Source of the DNA: Elusimicrobium sp.
GTDB taxonomy: Bacteria > Elusimicrobiota > Elusimicrobia > Elusimicrobiales > Elusimicrobiaceae
Assembly: GCA_015062115.1 (NCBI GenBank)
Contig: SUVG01000007.1
Location: forward strand, 1 to 64,000
Length of the DNA stretch: 64,000 bases
Direction of reading: 5' to 3'
Each line of letters begins with the position of its first letter. Position 1 is the first letter of the stretch. This document shows positions 23,481-32,007 of the stretch, in pieces. A model generated the notes under the pieces. The model worked only from the letters and a program-made list of their open reading frames with translations. It was not told the origin of the DNA and did not search any database. A program made the position numbers and the translations under genes.

Positions 23481-26400
23481 CTATTTTTCTACTTTTTCGG
23501 TAGGCTCAATAGCGGCGAGTTGTTTGTACAAGTCGCGTCTCCAAGCATATTCCGATTCAGCGCGTTTGATAAGTTCTTTCGCGAGTTCGGGGTTGTCTCT
23601 CATGAGGCCTTTGAAGCGGTTTTCGCCGCCCATGTAATCGGCCAACGGGAGGGTGGGGGCGCCCAAGGGGCTATCCACATGCAAGGGGTTTTTGCCTTCG
23701 TAGCGGGCTTCGGGGTTGAAGCGGTAGAGGATCCAGCGGCCGGCTTGTACGGCGCGTTTGGCTTCACCCATACCTTTGGACATATCAATACCGTGAGCAA
23801 TGCAGTGCGCATAGGCAATTACCAAGGCCGGGCCGTCGTAAGCATCGGCTTCCGCCAAGGCTTGGATGGTTTGGTTCATGTTGGCACCCATGGCTACTTG
23901 CGCTACATAGATGTTGCCGTAGGTCATGGCAATCATACCGAGGTCTTTCTTCGGCATGGTTTTGCCGCCGGCGGCAAACAAGGCTTTGGCACCGAGCGGA
24001 GTGGCTTTGGACATTTGACCGCCGGTGTTGGAGTACACTTCGGTATCGAGCACCAAGATTTTGATGTTCTTGCCGGAAGCCAAGACGTGATCCAAGCCGC
24101 CGTAACCGATATCGTAGGCCCAGCCGTCACCACCCAAGATCCACACAGATTTGCGAACCAAGTAGTCGGCCAAGCTTAAGAGGCGTTTGCAGCGGGGGCA
24201 ATCTCTGCCGGTTAAGAAGGCTTTGAGTTCGGCCACGCGTTTGCGTTGTTCTTCTACGCCCGCATCGGTGGTTTGGTCGGCATTTAACAAGGCATCAACC
24301 AAGGCGGTGTGATCTTTGAGGCATTGTTCTCTGTTTTCGACGAGCAAGGCTTTGGCATCGGCGTTTAATTGGTCAAATGCTAAGCGCATACCCAAACCGA
24401 ATTCGGCGTTGTCTTCGAACAAGGAGTTCGCCCAAGCCGGCCCTTTGCCGTCATCGCGTTTGCAATAGGGGGTGGTGGGCAAGTTACCGCCGTAAATGGA
24501 GGAACAACCCGTAGCGTTGGCAACAGCCAAGCGGTCACCGAAGAGCTGGGTTAAGAGTTTCACATAAGGCGTTTCACCGCAGCCCGCGCAAGCGCCGGAG
24601 AATTCAAACAACGGTTGTTTGAGTTGGGAACCTTTCACAGATTCTTTTTTGGTTTTTACTTCGGCTTGTTTGAGGCCCAAGAAGAAAGCATAGTTATCGA
24701 TTTCATCATTGCGAACATCTAATTGATGTACCATGTTGATGGCTTTCTTTTCCGGGTTTTCTTTGTTTTTAGCCGGGCAGTTGAATACACAAGCGCCACA
24801 GCCGGTGCAGTCTTCCACCGCTACTTGTACGGTGAATTTGAGGCCGGCCAAGTCGGCTTTTCCGTCGGCAGATTTGAAAGTTTTAGGAGCATCTTTCAAA
24901 GCTTCGCCGTCATAGGCTTTAATGCGGATAGCAGCGTGCGGACACACCAAAGAGCAGAAACCGCATTGGATACAAGTGTTCGGATCCCAAGCCGGTACCA
25001 TGATGGCGATATTGCGTTTTTCATATTGCGTGGTAGCGGTAGGATAGACGCCGCCTTCCGGCATGGCAGAGGTGGGAAGTTCGTCCCCGCGGCCGGCAAT
25101 CATTTCGCCCAACACATCTTTTACAAAAGCGGGGGCTTCGGCCGGTACAGCGGCTTTGGTGTGGAGTTTGGAAGTTACTTCAGCCGGATATTTTACTTCG
25201 TGTAAACCCGCCAAGGCGGCATCTACGGCTTGATAGTTCTTCTGTACGATTTCTTCACCTTTTTTGGAATAGGTTTTCTTAATAGCGTCTTTAATATCGG
25301 CGATGGCTTTTTCAGCCGGGATTACACCCGCAATACCGAAGAAGGCGGTTTGCATGATGGTGTTGGTGCGGCTGCCCATACCGGTTTTGAGCGCAATTTC
25401 GGAAGCGTCGATGACATACACTTTGAGTTTGCGGTCAATGATGGTTTTTTGTACTTCGGCGGTTAAGTGGTTCCATACTTCTTCCGGCCCGTAGGGGGAG
25501 TTGATAAGTACGGTGGCGCCTTCTTTGGCTTTACCGAGTACATCGTATTGGGCCAAGAAGTCAAACATATGCACGCCGATGAAGTCCGCAGATTGGATAA
25601 GGTAAGGCGCGCGGATATAGTTTTTACCGAAGCGGATGTGAGAGGTGGTCATAGACCCGGATTTTTTGGAGTCATAGACGAAATAACCTTGAGCAAAGAA
25701 GCCGTTGGCGCTGATGATTTTCATCGTGTTTTTGTTGGCGCCTACGGTACCGTCGGAACCTAATCCGTAGAACAAGGCGGCAAAAATATCGCCGGCGGCT
25801 TTGCTTTCCAATTTGCAAACGGGCAAAGATTTGCCGGTCAGGTCATCATGGATACCGACCACAAAATCTTTCACGGGTTCGTCTTTGGCCAAGTTTTCAA
25901 ATACGGCCTTTACGTGAGAAGGCGTAAAGTCTTTGGAACCGATACCGTAGCGGCCGCCGATGATAAGCGGGGTGGCGGCAAATTTGGCTTTGGCTTCAGC
26001 GGTCAAGAAAGCGGCGCAAACGTCTTGGAACAAAGGTTCGCCCAAGGAGCCGGGTTCTTTGGTGCGGTCAAGCACGGCCACTTTTTTGACGGTGGACGGA
26101 ATAACTTTGATGAAGTCTTCAATGGAGAAGGGGCGGAACAATTTAACTTTCAAAACACCCACTTTTTCGCCTTTCATGGCATCAATGGCGTTTTGGGCTA
26201 CGTCCGCACCGGAACCCATAATGACGATAAGTCTTTCGGCATCTTCATCACCGAAGTATTGGAACAAATCGTATTTGCGGCCGGTCAATTTTTCGAATTT
26301 GGCCATTTCTTCTTTTACGATGGAAGGAACAGCGTTGTAGAATTTGTTGACGGCTTCGCGGGCTTGGAAGTACACATCGGGGTTAGCGGCGGTACCGCGC

Positions 26401-27041
26401 ACGGTGGGGTGTTCGGGGTTCAAGCCGCGGGCTTTGTGTTCGGCGACGAGTTCGTCGTTAATCATTTCCTTCATTTGTTCTTTAGACAAGGGTTCCACCA
26501 TGTTCAGTTCGTGGCTGGTGCGGAAACCGTCAAAGAAGTGTACAAAAGGAATGCGGGAGCGCAAGGTGGAAGATTGGGCGATTAAGGCCAAGTCCATGGC
26601 TTCTTGCGGGTTATCGGAACACAACATGGCCCAACCGGTTTGGCGGACGGCCATTACGTCGGAGTGATCACCGAAAATGGACAAAGCGGTCGTGGCGATG
26701 GCACGCGCAGACACGTGGAACACGGTCGGGGTGAGTTCGCCCGCGATTTTGTACATATTGGGAATCATCAAAAGTAAGCCTTGAGAGGCGGTAAAAGTGG
26801 TGGTTAAAGCACCGGCTGTCAGCGCACCGTGTACCGCACCGGAGGCACCGCCTTCGGATTGGAGTTCGCTTACAGAGGGAACGTTACCCCAAATGTTCGT
26901 TTCGCCTTTGGCGCTTTTCGCGTCGCAGATTTCGCCCATCGTGGAAGACGGGGTAATCGGGTAAATAGCGATTACTTCGTTGGTGGCATGGGCGACGTGG
27001 GATACAGCACCGTTGCCGTCCATAGCAACTAGTTTAGCCAT
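23481..27041 (-). CDS. nifJ: Pyruvate:ferredoxin (flavodoxin) oxidoreductase
   Basis: The 1186-residue single-chain PFOR has all domains in order. The N-terminal pyrimidine/transketolase part has YPITPSSTMGE. A central ferredoxin domain carries two [4Fe-4S] motifs, CIQCGFCSLVCPHAAI and CTGCGACVFNCP. The C-terminal thiamine diphosphate domain has GCSSIYGGNLPTTPY and GGDGWAYDIGYGG, with NTGGQMSK. It splits pyruvate to acetyl-CoA, CO2 and reduced ferredoxin, the central energy step of fermenting anaerobes. With the HydG maturase at 51163 this suggests that electrons leave as H2. Transcription starts from a good promoter with a structured leader (27042-27159). Confidence 0.97.
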   Translation of the reverse strand: MAKLVAMDGNGAVSHVAHATNEVIAIYPITPSSTMGEICDAKSAKGETNIWGNVPSVSELQSEGGASGAVHGALTAGALTTTFTASQGLLLMIPNMYKIAGELTPTVFHVSARAIATTALSIFGDHSDVMAVRQTGWAMLCSDNPQEAMDLALIAQSSTLRSRIPFVHFFDGFRTSHELNMVEPLSKEQMKEMINDELVAEHKARGLNPEHPTVRGTAANPDVYFQAREAVNKFYNAVPSIVKEEMAKFEKLTGRKYDLFQYFGDEDAERLIVIMGSGADVAQNAIDAMKGEKVGVLKVKLFRPFSIEDFIKVIPSTVKKVAVLDRTKEPGSLGEPLFQDVCAAFLTAEAKAKFAATPLIIGGRYGIGSKDFTPSHVKAVFENLAKDEPVKDFVVGIHDDLTGKSLPVCKLESKAAGDIFAALFYGLGSDGTVGANKNTMKIISANGFFAQGYFVYDSKKSGSMTTSHIRFGKNYIRAPYLIQSADFIGVHMFDFLAQYDVLGKAKEGATVLINSPYGPEEVWNHLTAEVQKTIIDRKLKVYVIDASEIALKTGMGSRTNTIMQTAFFGIAGVIPAEKAIADIKDAIKKTYSKKGEEIVQKNYQAVDAALAGLHEVKYPAEVTSKLHTKAAVPAEAPAFVKDVLGEMIAGRGDELPTSAMPEGGVYPTATTQYEKRNIAIMVPAWDPNTCIQCGFCSLVCPHAAIRIKAYDGEALKDAPKTFKSADGKADLAGLKFTVQVAVEDCTGCGACVFNCPAKNKENPEKKAINMVHQLDVRNDEIDNYAFFLGLKQAEVKTKKESVKGSQLKQPLFEFSGACAGCGETPYVKLLTQLFGDRLAVANATGCSSIYGGNLPTTPYCKRDDGKGPAWANSLFEDNAEFGLGMRLAFDQLNADAKALLVENREQCLKDHTALVDALLNADQTTDAGVEEQRKRVAELKAFLTGRDCPRCKRLLSLADYLVRKSVWILGGDGWAYDIGYGGLDHVLASGKNIKILVLDTEVYSNTGGQMSKATPLGAKALFAAGGKTMPKKDLGMIAMTYGNIYVAQVAMGANMNQTIQALAEADAYDGPALVIAYAHCIAHGIDMSKGMGEAKRAVQAGRWILYRFNPEARYEGKNPLHVDSPLGAPTLPLADYMGGENRFKGLMRDNPELAKELIKRAESEYAWRRDLYKQLAAIEPTEKVEK

Positions 27042-27082
27042 AGTTAGGAAGTCTCCTTTTTAGAATTTAAATCGGTAAAATT

Positions 27083-27159
27083 CCGTGCATAAAAACACGG
27101 GAGCCCGGAGGGATACCCCGGCTCCTATATATTGTATAACTTTGGGGGGTATTTGGCAA
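27083..27159 (-). promoter_or_regulatory. nifJ promoter and structured 5' leader
   Basis: On the minus strand TTGCCA (27154-27159), 17 nt, then TACAAT (27131-27136) form a good σ70-type promoter, with a predicted start at about 27124. The first transcribed bases form a hairpin (GGAGCC 27125-27120 with GGCTCC 27105-27100). A second stem follows at once (CCGTG/CACGG, 27100-27083). The whole leader is about 83 nt, ending in AAAGGAGA before the ATG. Confidence 0.65.
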
Positions 27160-27266
27160 ACCTCATTTTATAGGGAAAAAGACCTGTTTTTAAGTAGGCC
27201 CTTTGGCCCTTGAGTAATTGCCCCGATTTTTGAGATAATTTAGCATATCTTGTTTTTGGAGTGTCT

Positions 27267-28169
27267 ATGAAAAAAACTTTTATTTTGATTTTTCTAACCT
27301 TTATTTCCATAAATGTTTCTGCCCAAGGGAACATAGGTAAAAATATTTGGAACGGAATTAAACAAATTGCGGCTCCCAATGCTACGGGCCGAGCATTTGC
27401 CTTGCAGGTGGAGCGCCGCGTGGCCGAGGCCACTATTCGCCAAACCATCGGGGCCCAAACCTATGCGCAAGGGTTACAACACGCTCACCAGGGCTTGTTC
27501 ACTTCGCGCGATGAGTTGTTGAAGGAGCTGGGGGCCTATCCTTCCGTAGAAAAAATGGCGGAAGTGGACTACATTAACAAAAAGGTTTCCTTAAAAGTTC
27601 TTACGCACCGCATCGGCCGAAAATTTGTGGAGGCTCAGGAAGATTTAATAAAAGTAGGCGGTTGGGTGTATAAAAACAATTATCAGCAAGAACTTCAACT
27701 GGATAATGTAGGCCTGAACAAAGTGAAAAAAGAGTTGGAAAAAGCCGGTTTTGTGCGCCTGTTGGAACACGGGGAAATGTTGGCGGAGCGCTATGAAGTG
27801 CTTGCCCCTCTTTTGGACAGAGCCTCCCTGTTAAATATGCAGAAAATTTCGCTGGAACAAATGGCCGTATATTCTTACTTAAACGATATTGTCAAACAAT
27901 CTTATCAACATGTTCAAGAGTTAAAAAGAGAATTACCCGCCGATTTTGCCACTACCAGTGAACGGAACTTGTCCTCTCACTTTTCCTTCCTTCGTATGCG
28001 CGAAGCAACTTTGCAACTGAACAGAAACCTGTTAGATTTGCTCGTGTTTGTAAGGGAAGAAAATATTATGGAACTAAATCAACTCCGCCAAGGCCACGGA
28101 GACCTTCCTTCCCGCTTATTGCCTGCGTGGAAAAACTTTTTGGAAATTTACGGCTATATCGAACCGTAA
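27267..28169 (+). CDS. Secreted helical protein of unknown function
   Basis: The 300-residue protein has a signal peptide ending in SINVSAQG. The mature part is rich in Leu, Glu, Lys and Gln, with long predicted helices (for example KVKKELEKAGFVRLLEHGEMLAERYEVL and the stretch from HVQELKRELP). It has no Cys and no recognised domain. The ATG at 27267 is chosen because TTGGAG lies just before it; a GTG two codons earlier is possible. It is transcribed alone, divergent from nifJ, and closed by the terminator at 28191. Confidence 0.65.
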   Translation: MKKTFILIFLTFISINVSAQGNIGKNIWNGIKQIAAPNATGRAFALQVERRVAEATIRQTIGAQTYAQGLQHAHQGLFTSRDELLKELGAYPSVEKMAEVDYINKKVSLKVLTHRIGRKFVEAQEDLIKVGGWVYKNNYQQELQLDNVGLNKVKKELEKAGFVRLLEHGEMLAERYEVLAPLLDRASLLNMQKISLEQMAVYSYLNDIVKQSYQHVQELKRELPADFATTSERNLSSHFSFLRMREATLQLNRNLLDLLVFVREENIMELNQLRQGHGDLPSRLLPAWKNFLEIYGYIEP

Positions 28170-28190
28170 AACCCGATTCTTATTTGCTGA

Positions 28191-28218
28191 AAAACCCCGC
28201 TTTTACGCGGGGTTTTTT
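28191..28218 (+). terminator. Rho-independent terminator
   Basis: AAAACCCCGC pairs with GCGGGGTTTT, followed by more Ts. Confidence 0.85.
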
Positions 28219-28233
28219 ATTAAAAAAAAGAAG

Positions 28234-28337
28234 TGCTTTCTCATCGAGGACTTGACCCGTTTTTTTTACAATATACCTAATCGGCAGACAGGAAGAATTA
28301 AAATGCCGTTTGCTTGCCGTAAACTTATTTCCAAGGG
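28234..28337 (+). promoter_or_regulatory. Orphan pilin promoter-leader cassette, copy C
   Basis: This copy has TTTCTCATCGAGG, TTGACC (28252-28257), an eight-T tract, TACAAT (28267-28272, spacer only 9 nt) and the leader up to AACTTATTTCCAAGGG. No pilin follows. The similarity stops where the ATG would be, and the ruvC stop (minus strand) is at 28340. One base of the leader stem is now mismatched (A facing C). It is probably a decayed relic. Confidence 0.6.
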
Positions 28338-28339
28338 TT

Positions 28340-28906
28340 TTATTTCTTTTTGATTTGCTTTTCATGGGCGGCTTTCAGTTTGGCAAGGAAGGCCGCTTTT
28401 ACATTTAATTTATTGTTTAAGGGAGCCGTTTTAAGGTGGCAAATACCAATGGCCACGGCATCGGCTGTATCGTCGGGGGACGGGGCTTTATCCAAGTTCA
28501 GTGTCAATTGCACCATGCGTTGTACTTGTTTTTTATCCGCGGTGCCTGTGCCGCAAATCATCATTTTTACACGGGTGGGGGGATAGAAAGTAACCTCCTT
28601 TCCGGCCTGTTCGCAGGCCAGTAAGATAACGCCGCGCGTCATTACGGTGTTGGCCATGGTTTGGGCTCTTTTTAAGAAGTAGTTTTGTTCCATGGCTACT
28701 TGATCGGGTTGGTAAGTTGAAAGAATTTTTTGAAGTTCCGCAAAGATATAATCCAGCCTTTTGGGGAGGGGTTGTTCCGCCCCGGTGTGAATGAGCCCGC
28801 AGGCGCGCAAAGAAAGAACGGAACGGGCGCTCCTGGTTAGGATTGCCCATCCCGTTCTGTCTAAACCGGGGTCTATACCTAAAACGGTGGTATTCGTTTC
28901 AGTCAA
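28340..28906 (-). CDS. ruvC: Holliday junction endonuclease RuvC
   Basis: The 188-residue resolvase has its acidic active-site residues in GIDPGLDRTG, MEQNYF and the C-terminal SPDDTADAVAIGICH. It cuts Holliday junctions after RuvAB branch migration. The C-terminus has a Lys-rich tail (KLKAAHEKQIKKK) of about 20 residues beyond the usual end. It lies 12 nt after yebC on the same strand, a common pairing; ruvA and ruvB are elsewhere (49421-51051). The stop abuts the orphan pilin leader. Confidence 0.93.
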   Translation of the reverse strand: MTETNTTVLGIDPGLDRTGWAILTRSARSVLSLRACGLIHTGAEQPLPKRLDYIFAELQKILSTYQPDQVAMEQNYFLKRAQTMANTVMTRGVILLACEQAGKEVTFYPPTRVKMMICGTGTADKKQVQRMVQLTLNLDKAPSPDDTADAVAIGICHLKTAPLNNKLNVKAAFLAKLKAAHEKQIKKK

Positions 28907-28918
28907 GTTTCCTCTGTC

Positions 28919-29677
28919 TTACTCGGCTAATTTAGCGGCAATGGCTTCGTCAATGTCGGAGTTGTCGTACACGTTTTTGGTGTCATCGTGGTCATCGAGA
29001 GCATCCAACATTTTCATCAAAGTTTCGGCGGTGTGTTCATCGGTAATGGACACTTCCGTATCGGGCAACATGGAAAAATCGGCCGATACCGGGGTGACGC
29101 CTTTGGCTTCAATGGCTTTTTTCACGGCATCCATTTCGGCTACATCGGGGTTGGTGAGTACTTCAAACACATCACCCGCGGTGCGCACATCTTCGGCGCC
29201 GGCTTCCAAAGCCACATCCATAAGTTCTTCTTCGGAAATATCTTCGGCTTTTACAACAATCAAGCCTTTGCTTTTGAACATATAAGATACGCAGCCAGCC
29301 GTACCGATAGAACCGCCGTGGCTGGTGAAAATTTTACGGATTTCGGCGAAGGTGCGGTTTTTATTGTCCGTGGTGCATTCTACGATTACAGCCACAGAAC
29401 CGGGGCCGTAACCTTCATAGGTGATTTCTTCGTAAGATACACCGGGGAGTTGGCCCGTACCTTTCATGATAGCGCGTTTGACGTTGTCAGACGGCATATT
29501 CGCGGCGCGCGCATCGTCCATGGCTTTGCGCAAGCGCGGGTTTTGATCCGGGTTACCGCCGCTCATTTTGGCGGCGATGGTGATTTCTCTTAAAATTTTA
29601 GTGAATACTTTGCCTTTTTTGGCGTCTACGAGGGCCTTTTTGTGTTTAATACCGGCCCAGTGCGAATGTCCACCCAT
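28919..29677 (-). CDS. yebC: YebC/TACO1-family protein
   Basis: The 252-residue protein has the strongly conserved start GGHSHWAGIKHKKALVDAKKGK and, further on, YEGYGPGSVAVIVE and a long acidic C-terminal domain. YebC proteins act as transcription regulators in some bacteria and, in recent work on the family, help ribosomes through proline-rich stretches. It has AAGGAG before the ATG and is the first gene of yebC-ruvC. A TAGAAT hexamer on the minus strand lies upstream near 29712. Sure of the family; the exact role in this organism is open. Confidence 0.93.
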   Translation of the reverse strand: MGGHSHWAGIKHKKALVDAKKGKVFTKILREITIAAKMSGGNPDQNPRLRKAMDDARAANMPSDNVKRAIMKGTGQLPGVSYEEITYEGYGPGSVAVIVECTTDNKNRTFAEIRKIFTSHGGSIGTAGCVSYMFKSKGLIVVKAEDISEEELMDVALEAGAEDVRTAGDVFEVLTNPDVAEMDAVKKAIEAKGVTPVSADFSMLPDTEVSITDEHTAETLMKMLDALDDHDDTKNVYDNSDIDEAIAAKLAE

Positions 29678-29750
29678 GGGTATACTCCTTACTGCAGATT
29701 TAGATACTTCTATTCTAGCAAATTTTTAGTGAGCCTAATGATAGAAGTTA

Positions 29751-29770
29751 TTTTACCCCGCATGGGATTC
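29751..29770. repeat. Duplicate of tRNA-Arg 3' end (distal copy)
   Basis: The 20 bases TTTTACCCCGCATGGGATTC are identical to 29938-29957, which cover the acceptor and T-stem end of the tRNA gene plus three flanking bases. The copies are 187 bp apart, as direct repeats. Confidence 0.8.
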
Positions 29771-29937
29771 CCCTACGGTCATTTTGTTGACTCAAAATGC
29801 CTTCGGGCCGGACCTCGCGGTTTTTGCCTTTTCCCGATGGAAACTGCCATCGGCTCAAACAAAAACATCGCTCCGGTCTTCGAATCCCAACGCAGGCAAA
29901 GCAGTTTGTCTGCTTGTGTGTTAAAATTTTTTCAAAA
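29771..29937. other. Hairpin-rich spacer between the two tRNA 3'-end copies
   Basis: This 167-bp stretch has no credible gene. It holds CATTTTG/CAAAATG inverted arms around TTGACT, CCGATGG/CCATCGG around AAACTG, and an AGCAG/CTGCT stem. It also carries a TTCGAATCCC piece like a T-loop near 29878. It lies 3' of the tRNA, so it could be a structured trailer or the scar of an integration. Confidence 0.4.
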
Positions 29938-29940
29938 TTT

Positions 29941-30013
29941 TACCCCGCATGGGATTCGAACCCATACCACCGGTTCCGAAGACCGGTACTCTATCCAGTT
30001 GAGCTAACGGGGC
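29941..30013 (-). tRNA. tRNA-Arg (anticodon UCG)
   Basis: The minus strand folds into a full cloverleaf: acceptor GCCCCGT/GCGGGGT (with two G-U pairs), D-stem GCTC/GAGT, anticodon stem CCGGT/ACCGG with loop CTTCGGA, and T-stem ATGGG/CCCAT around TTCGAAT. The discriminator is A and A20 is present, both arginine identity features. CCA is not encoded, which fits the cca gene at 30789. It would read CGA codons. Confidence 0.92.
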
Positions 30014-30153
30014 ATAACACTTACTTTATTGTAGCAAAAAAGAACACTCGGCGGTAGCGTAGCGCAATAAAGATGCCCTCTGCAAAAAACTAATATAAAA
30101 TTGCGGGTAGAAAAAAATGGTCAAAAAAAAATTTTTTTGATATAAATAAGAAT

Positions 30154-30792
30154 ATGAAATCTATTAAAAACGACGGAGCAGCCCGCTGCCCCAATAACTG
30201 TGAACCTTTTGAAGTAGAATACTGGTCGCTCATCAGTGCCGACCAAAACCCCGATTTGAAAGAAGCCGCTTTAGGCGGAGAACTCAACTTGGTACAATGC
30301 CCCGAATGTGGCACTTTTTTTCACCATGACGGAGATTTAATTTATTTTGATGCCCCTGCCGAAATGCTTATTTTTGTATTTTCGGAGAAAGACCGCAAAA
30401 AAGAACCCGAACTTATCAAACGCATGCAGGAAGATTACGGCATTATTAAAAACACTTTGTTAAAACAATTAAATATGGATTATCCTCCATTATATGTATT
30501 TGGCCTGGAGGGCTTAAAAAATATCTTACAAGAAGAAGAAAAAATAGTGTTCGAGTCGGAAGCGGTTGCCGCTTCTGCCGCAGAACAAGGCTTTAGGGTG
30601 GTGCGCCTGAAACCGTCATACGCCAGGCAACATCATTTCCCGTATTATGTACCGGCCGCTACCGGGGGGGAGGCAAACGATTATGCTATCGCGGCCGCGA
30701 AAGTGCTCAAAGGGGGGGTAAAAAGCCCTTTGCTTGCTAACTTTAAGGATCGAATGAGTGAGGAGGGGGCCCAAAGCCCGTTACTTTTATGA
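30154..30792 (+). CDS. CpXC domain protein (zinc-ribbon type)
   Basis: The 212-residue protein has an N-terminal domain with paired Cys motifs, RCPNNC at residues 11-16 and QCPECG about 38 residues later. This matches the CpXC family, a presumed zinc-binding domain of unknown function. The rest (residues 60-212) is mixed α/β without a known match. Translation of cca is coupled to it: stop and start overlap by 4 bp. A TATAAA hexamer ends seven bases before the ATG, with no ribosome binding site, so this message is probably leaderless or nearly so. Confidence 0.7.
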   Translation: MKSIKNDGAARCPNNCEPFEVEYWSLISADQNPDLKEAALGGELNLVQCPECGTFFHHDGDLIYFDAPAEMLIFVFSEKDRKKEPELIKRMQEDYGIIKNTLLKQLNMDYPPLYVFGLEGLKNILQEEEKIVFESEAVAASAAEQGFRVVRLKPSYARQHHFPYYVPAATGGEANDYAIAAAKVLKGGVKSPLLANFKDRMSEEGAQSPLLL

Positions 30793-31901
30793 AGTCCTTT
30801 ATCCCAAGAAAGTATAAAGAGCAATTATATGCGGTGGGAGCATATGCAAATAAACTAGGCCTCAAGGCATGGGTAGTAGGCGGGGCCGTGCGCGATTTTT
30901 ATCTCAAGCGTTCTACTTCGGATATAGACTTGTCTTTCGACGGGAACCAAGAATCCGTAGCCAATTTTTGTGTGAAACAATGGGGCGGCGGAAAACGGAA
31001 ATTTTCCCAGTTTTCTACCTTTCGCGTGAATATGGCTAACGGCCTTAAGTTTGATATGGTGCGTGCTCGGCGCGAATCTTACCCATATCCCGGTGCGCTT
31101 CCCGTAGTGGAGCCGAACGGAGTGATTAAGGATGATTTATTCCGCCGCGATTTTACGGTAAATGCGTGGTGTTTTTCCATTAACCCGCTTACTTTTGGTA
31201 AACCCTACGACCCGTACGGAGCACAGAAGGATATTGAGGCGGGGCTGATTCGCATTTTGCATGATAAAAGTTTTTTGGACGACCCTACCCGTATGTATCG
31301 TGCCGTGCGTTTTGCGGGGCGGTTCGGTTGGAAATTGGCCCCCAAAACGGAACGCCTCCTTATGGAAGCGGTGCGGGAAGAATATCCGCTTCTTCTAACG
31401 CGCGAGCGATTCAGCCGTGAATTTTTGAAAGTATTAAAAGAGCCGAAAATCAAAGAAATTTTTGCGCTCATGGAAAAATATGATTTACTCAAGTTTGCTT
31501 ATCCCGGCCTTCAATGGAGCGATGCGTTATTACGCACGGACGATGTGGCCGAGCGCACGGGGATTTTGGTGTGTTTGCTAGGCCCAAGCGGCGAAGATTT
31601 TTTGCGGAGCCTTCATCTGCCGAAAGAATTTTCCCAAGAAATTTTGGGTGCTTGGAAAGTGACACAAGAAAAAATGAGCCCGCTTTCGCAACTCTCTCCG
31701 CTGCAAACAGAAATTTTAAAAGCGGTGTTGCCGGGCTTACCTCCGGGTGCGTTGGAGCCTTGTTTCTTAAAAGGGCGCGAAGTAAAGGAAATGGGACTGA
31801 TGGGGCGCCGTATTTCGGGCGCGTTAGACCGCGTACGCCGTGCCCAGTGGGAAGGTTCCGTTAAAAACCACGAAGAGGCGGTAAAACTCTTGAAGCTGTA
31901 A
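30789..31901 (+). CDS. cca: CCA tRNA nucleotidyltransferase
   Basis: The 370-residue class II nucleotidyltransferase shows VVGGAVRDFYL at the N-terminus and DIDLSF with the metal-binding Asp pair. RRDFTVNAW, the DPTRMYRAVRFAGRFGW motif and an ERFSREFLK helix follow in order. It adds or repairs the 3' CCA of tRNAs, essential here because the nearby tRNA-Arg gene lacks CCA. Poly(A) polymerases share the fold, but the motif spacing favours CCA addition. It overlaps the CpXC gene by 4 bp and is followed by a terminator at 31923. Confidence 0.88.
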   Translation: MKSFIPRKYKEQLYAVGAYANKLGLKAWVVGGAVRDFYLKRSTSDIDLSFDGNQESVANFCVKQWGGGKRKFSQFSTFRVNMANGLKFDMVRARRESYPYPGALPVVEPNGVIKDDLFRRDFTVNAWCFSINPLTFGKPYDPYGAQKDIEAGLIRILHDKSFLDDPTRMYRAVRFAGRFGWKLAPKTERLLMEAVREEYPLLLTRERFSREFLKVLKEPKIKEIFALMEKYDLLKFAYPGLQWSDALLRTDDVAERTGILVCLLGPSGEDFLRSLHLPKEFSQEILGAWKVTQEKMSPLSQLSPLQTEILKAVLPGLPPGALEPCFLKGREVKEMGLMGRRISGALDRVRRAQWEGSVKNHEEAVKLLKL

Positions 31902-31922
31902 ATTATTTTTTCATAACTTTCT

Positions 31923-31954
31923 CCCCCGGTTATTTATTACCCGGGGGATTTTTT
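31923..31954 (+). terminator. Rho-independent terminator after cca
   Basis: CCCCCGG (31923-31929) pairs with CCGGGGG (31941-31947), then ATTTTTTG. Confidence 0.85.
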
Positions 31955-31980
31955 GTGCTGTTTTACTCCGGCCTATTTGT

Positions 31981-31986
31981 TATAAT
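31981..31986 (+). promoter_or_regulatory. -10 hexamer TATAAT of pilin 32008
   Basis: TATAAT, then 21 nt with AAGGAG to the ATG. This pilin does not use the shared promoter-leader cassette. Confidence 0.5.
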
Positions 31987-32007
31987 TAGTGGCATAAGGA
32001 GAATTAT

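Noticed and set aside
23520-26667. Long plus-strand open frames (up to 245 residues) across nifJ
   Set aside because: They run antisense to a complete PFOR with all motifs, have no start signals and low-complexity composition typical of shadow frames.
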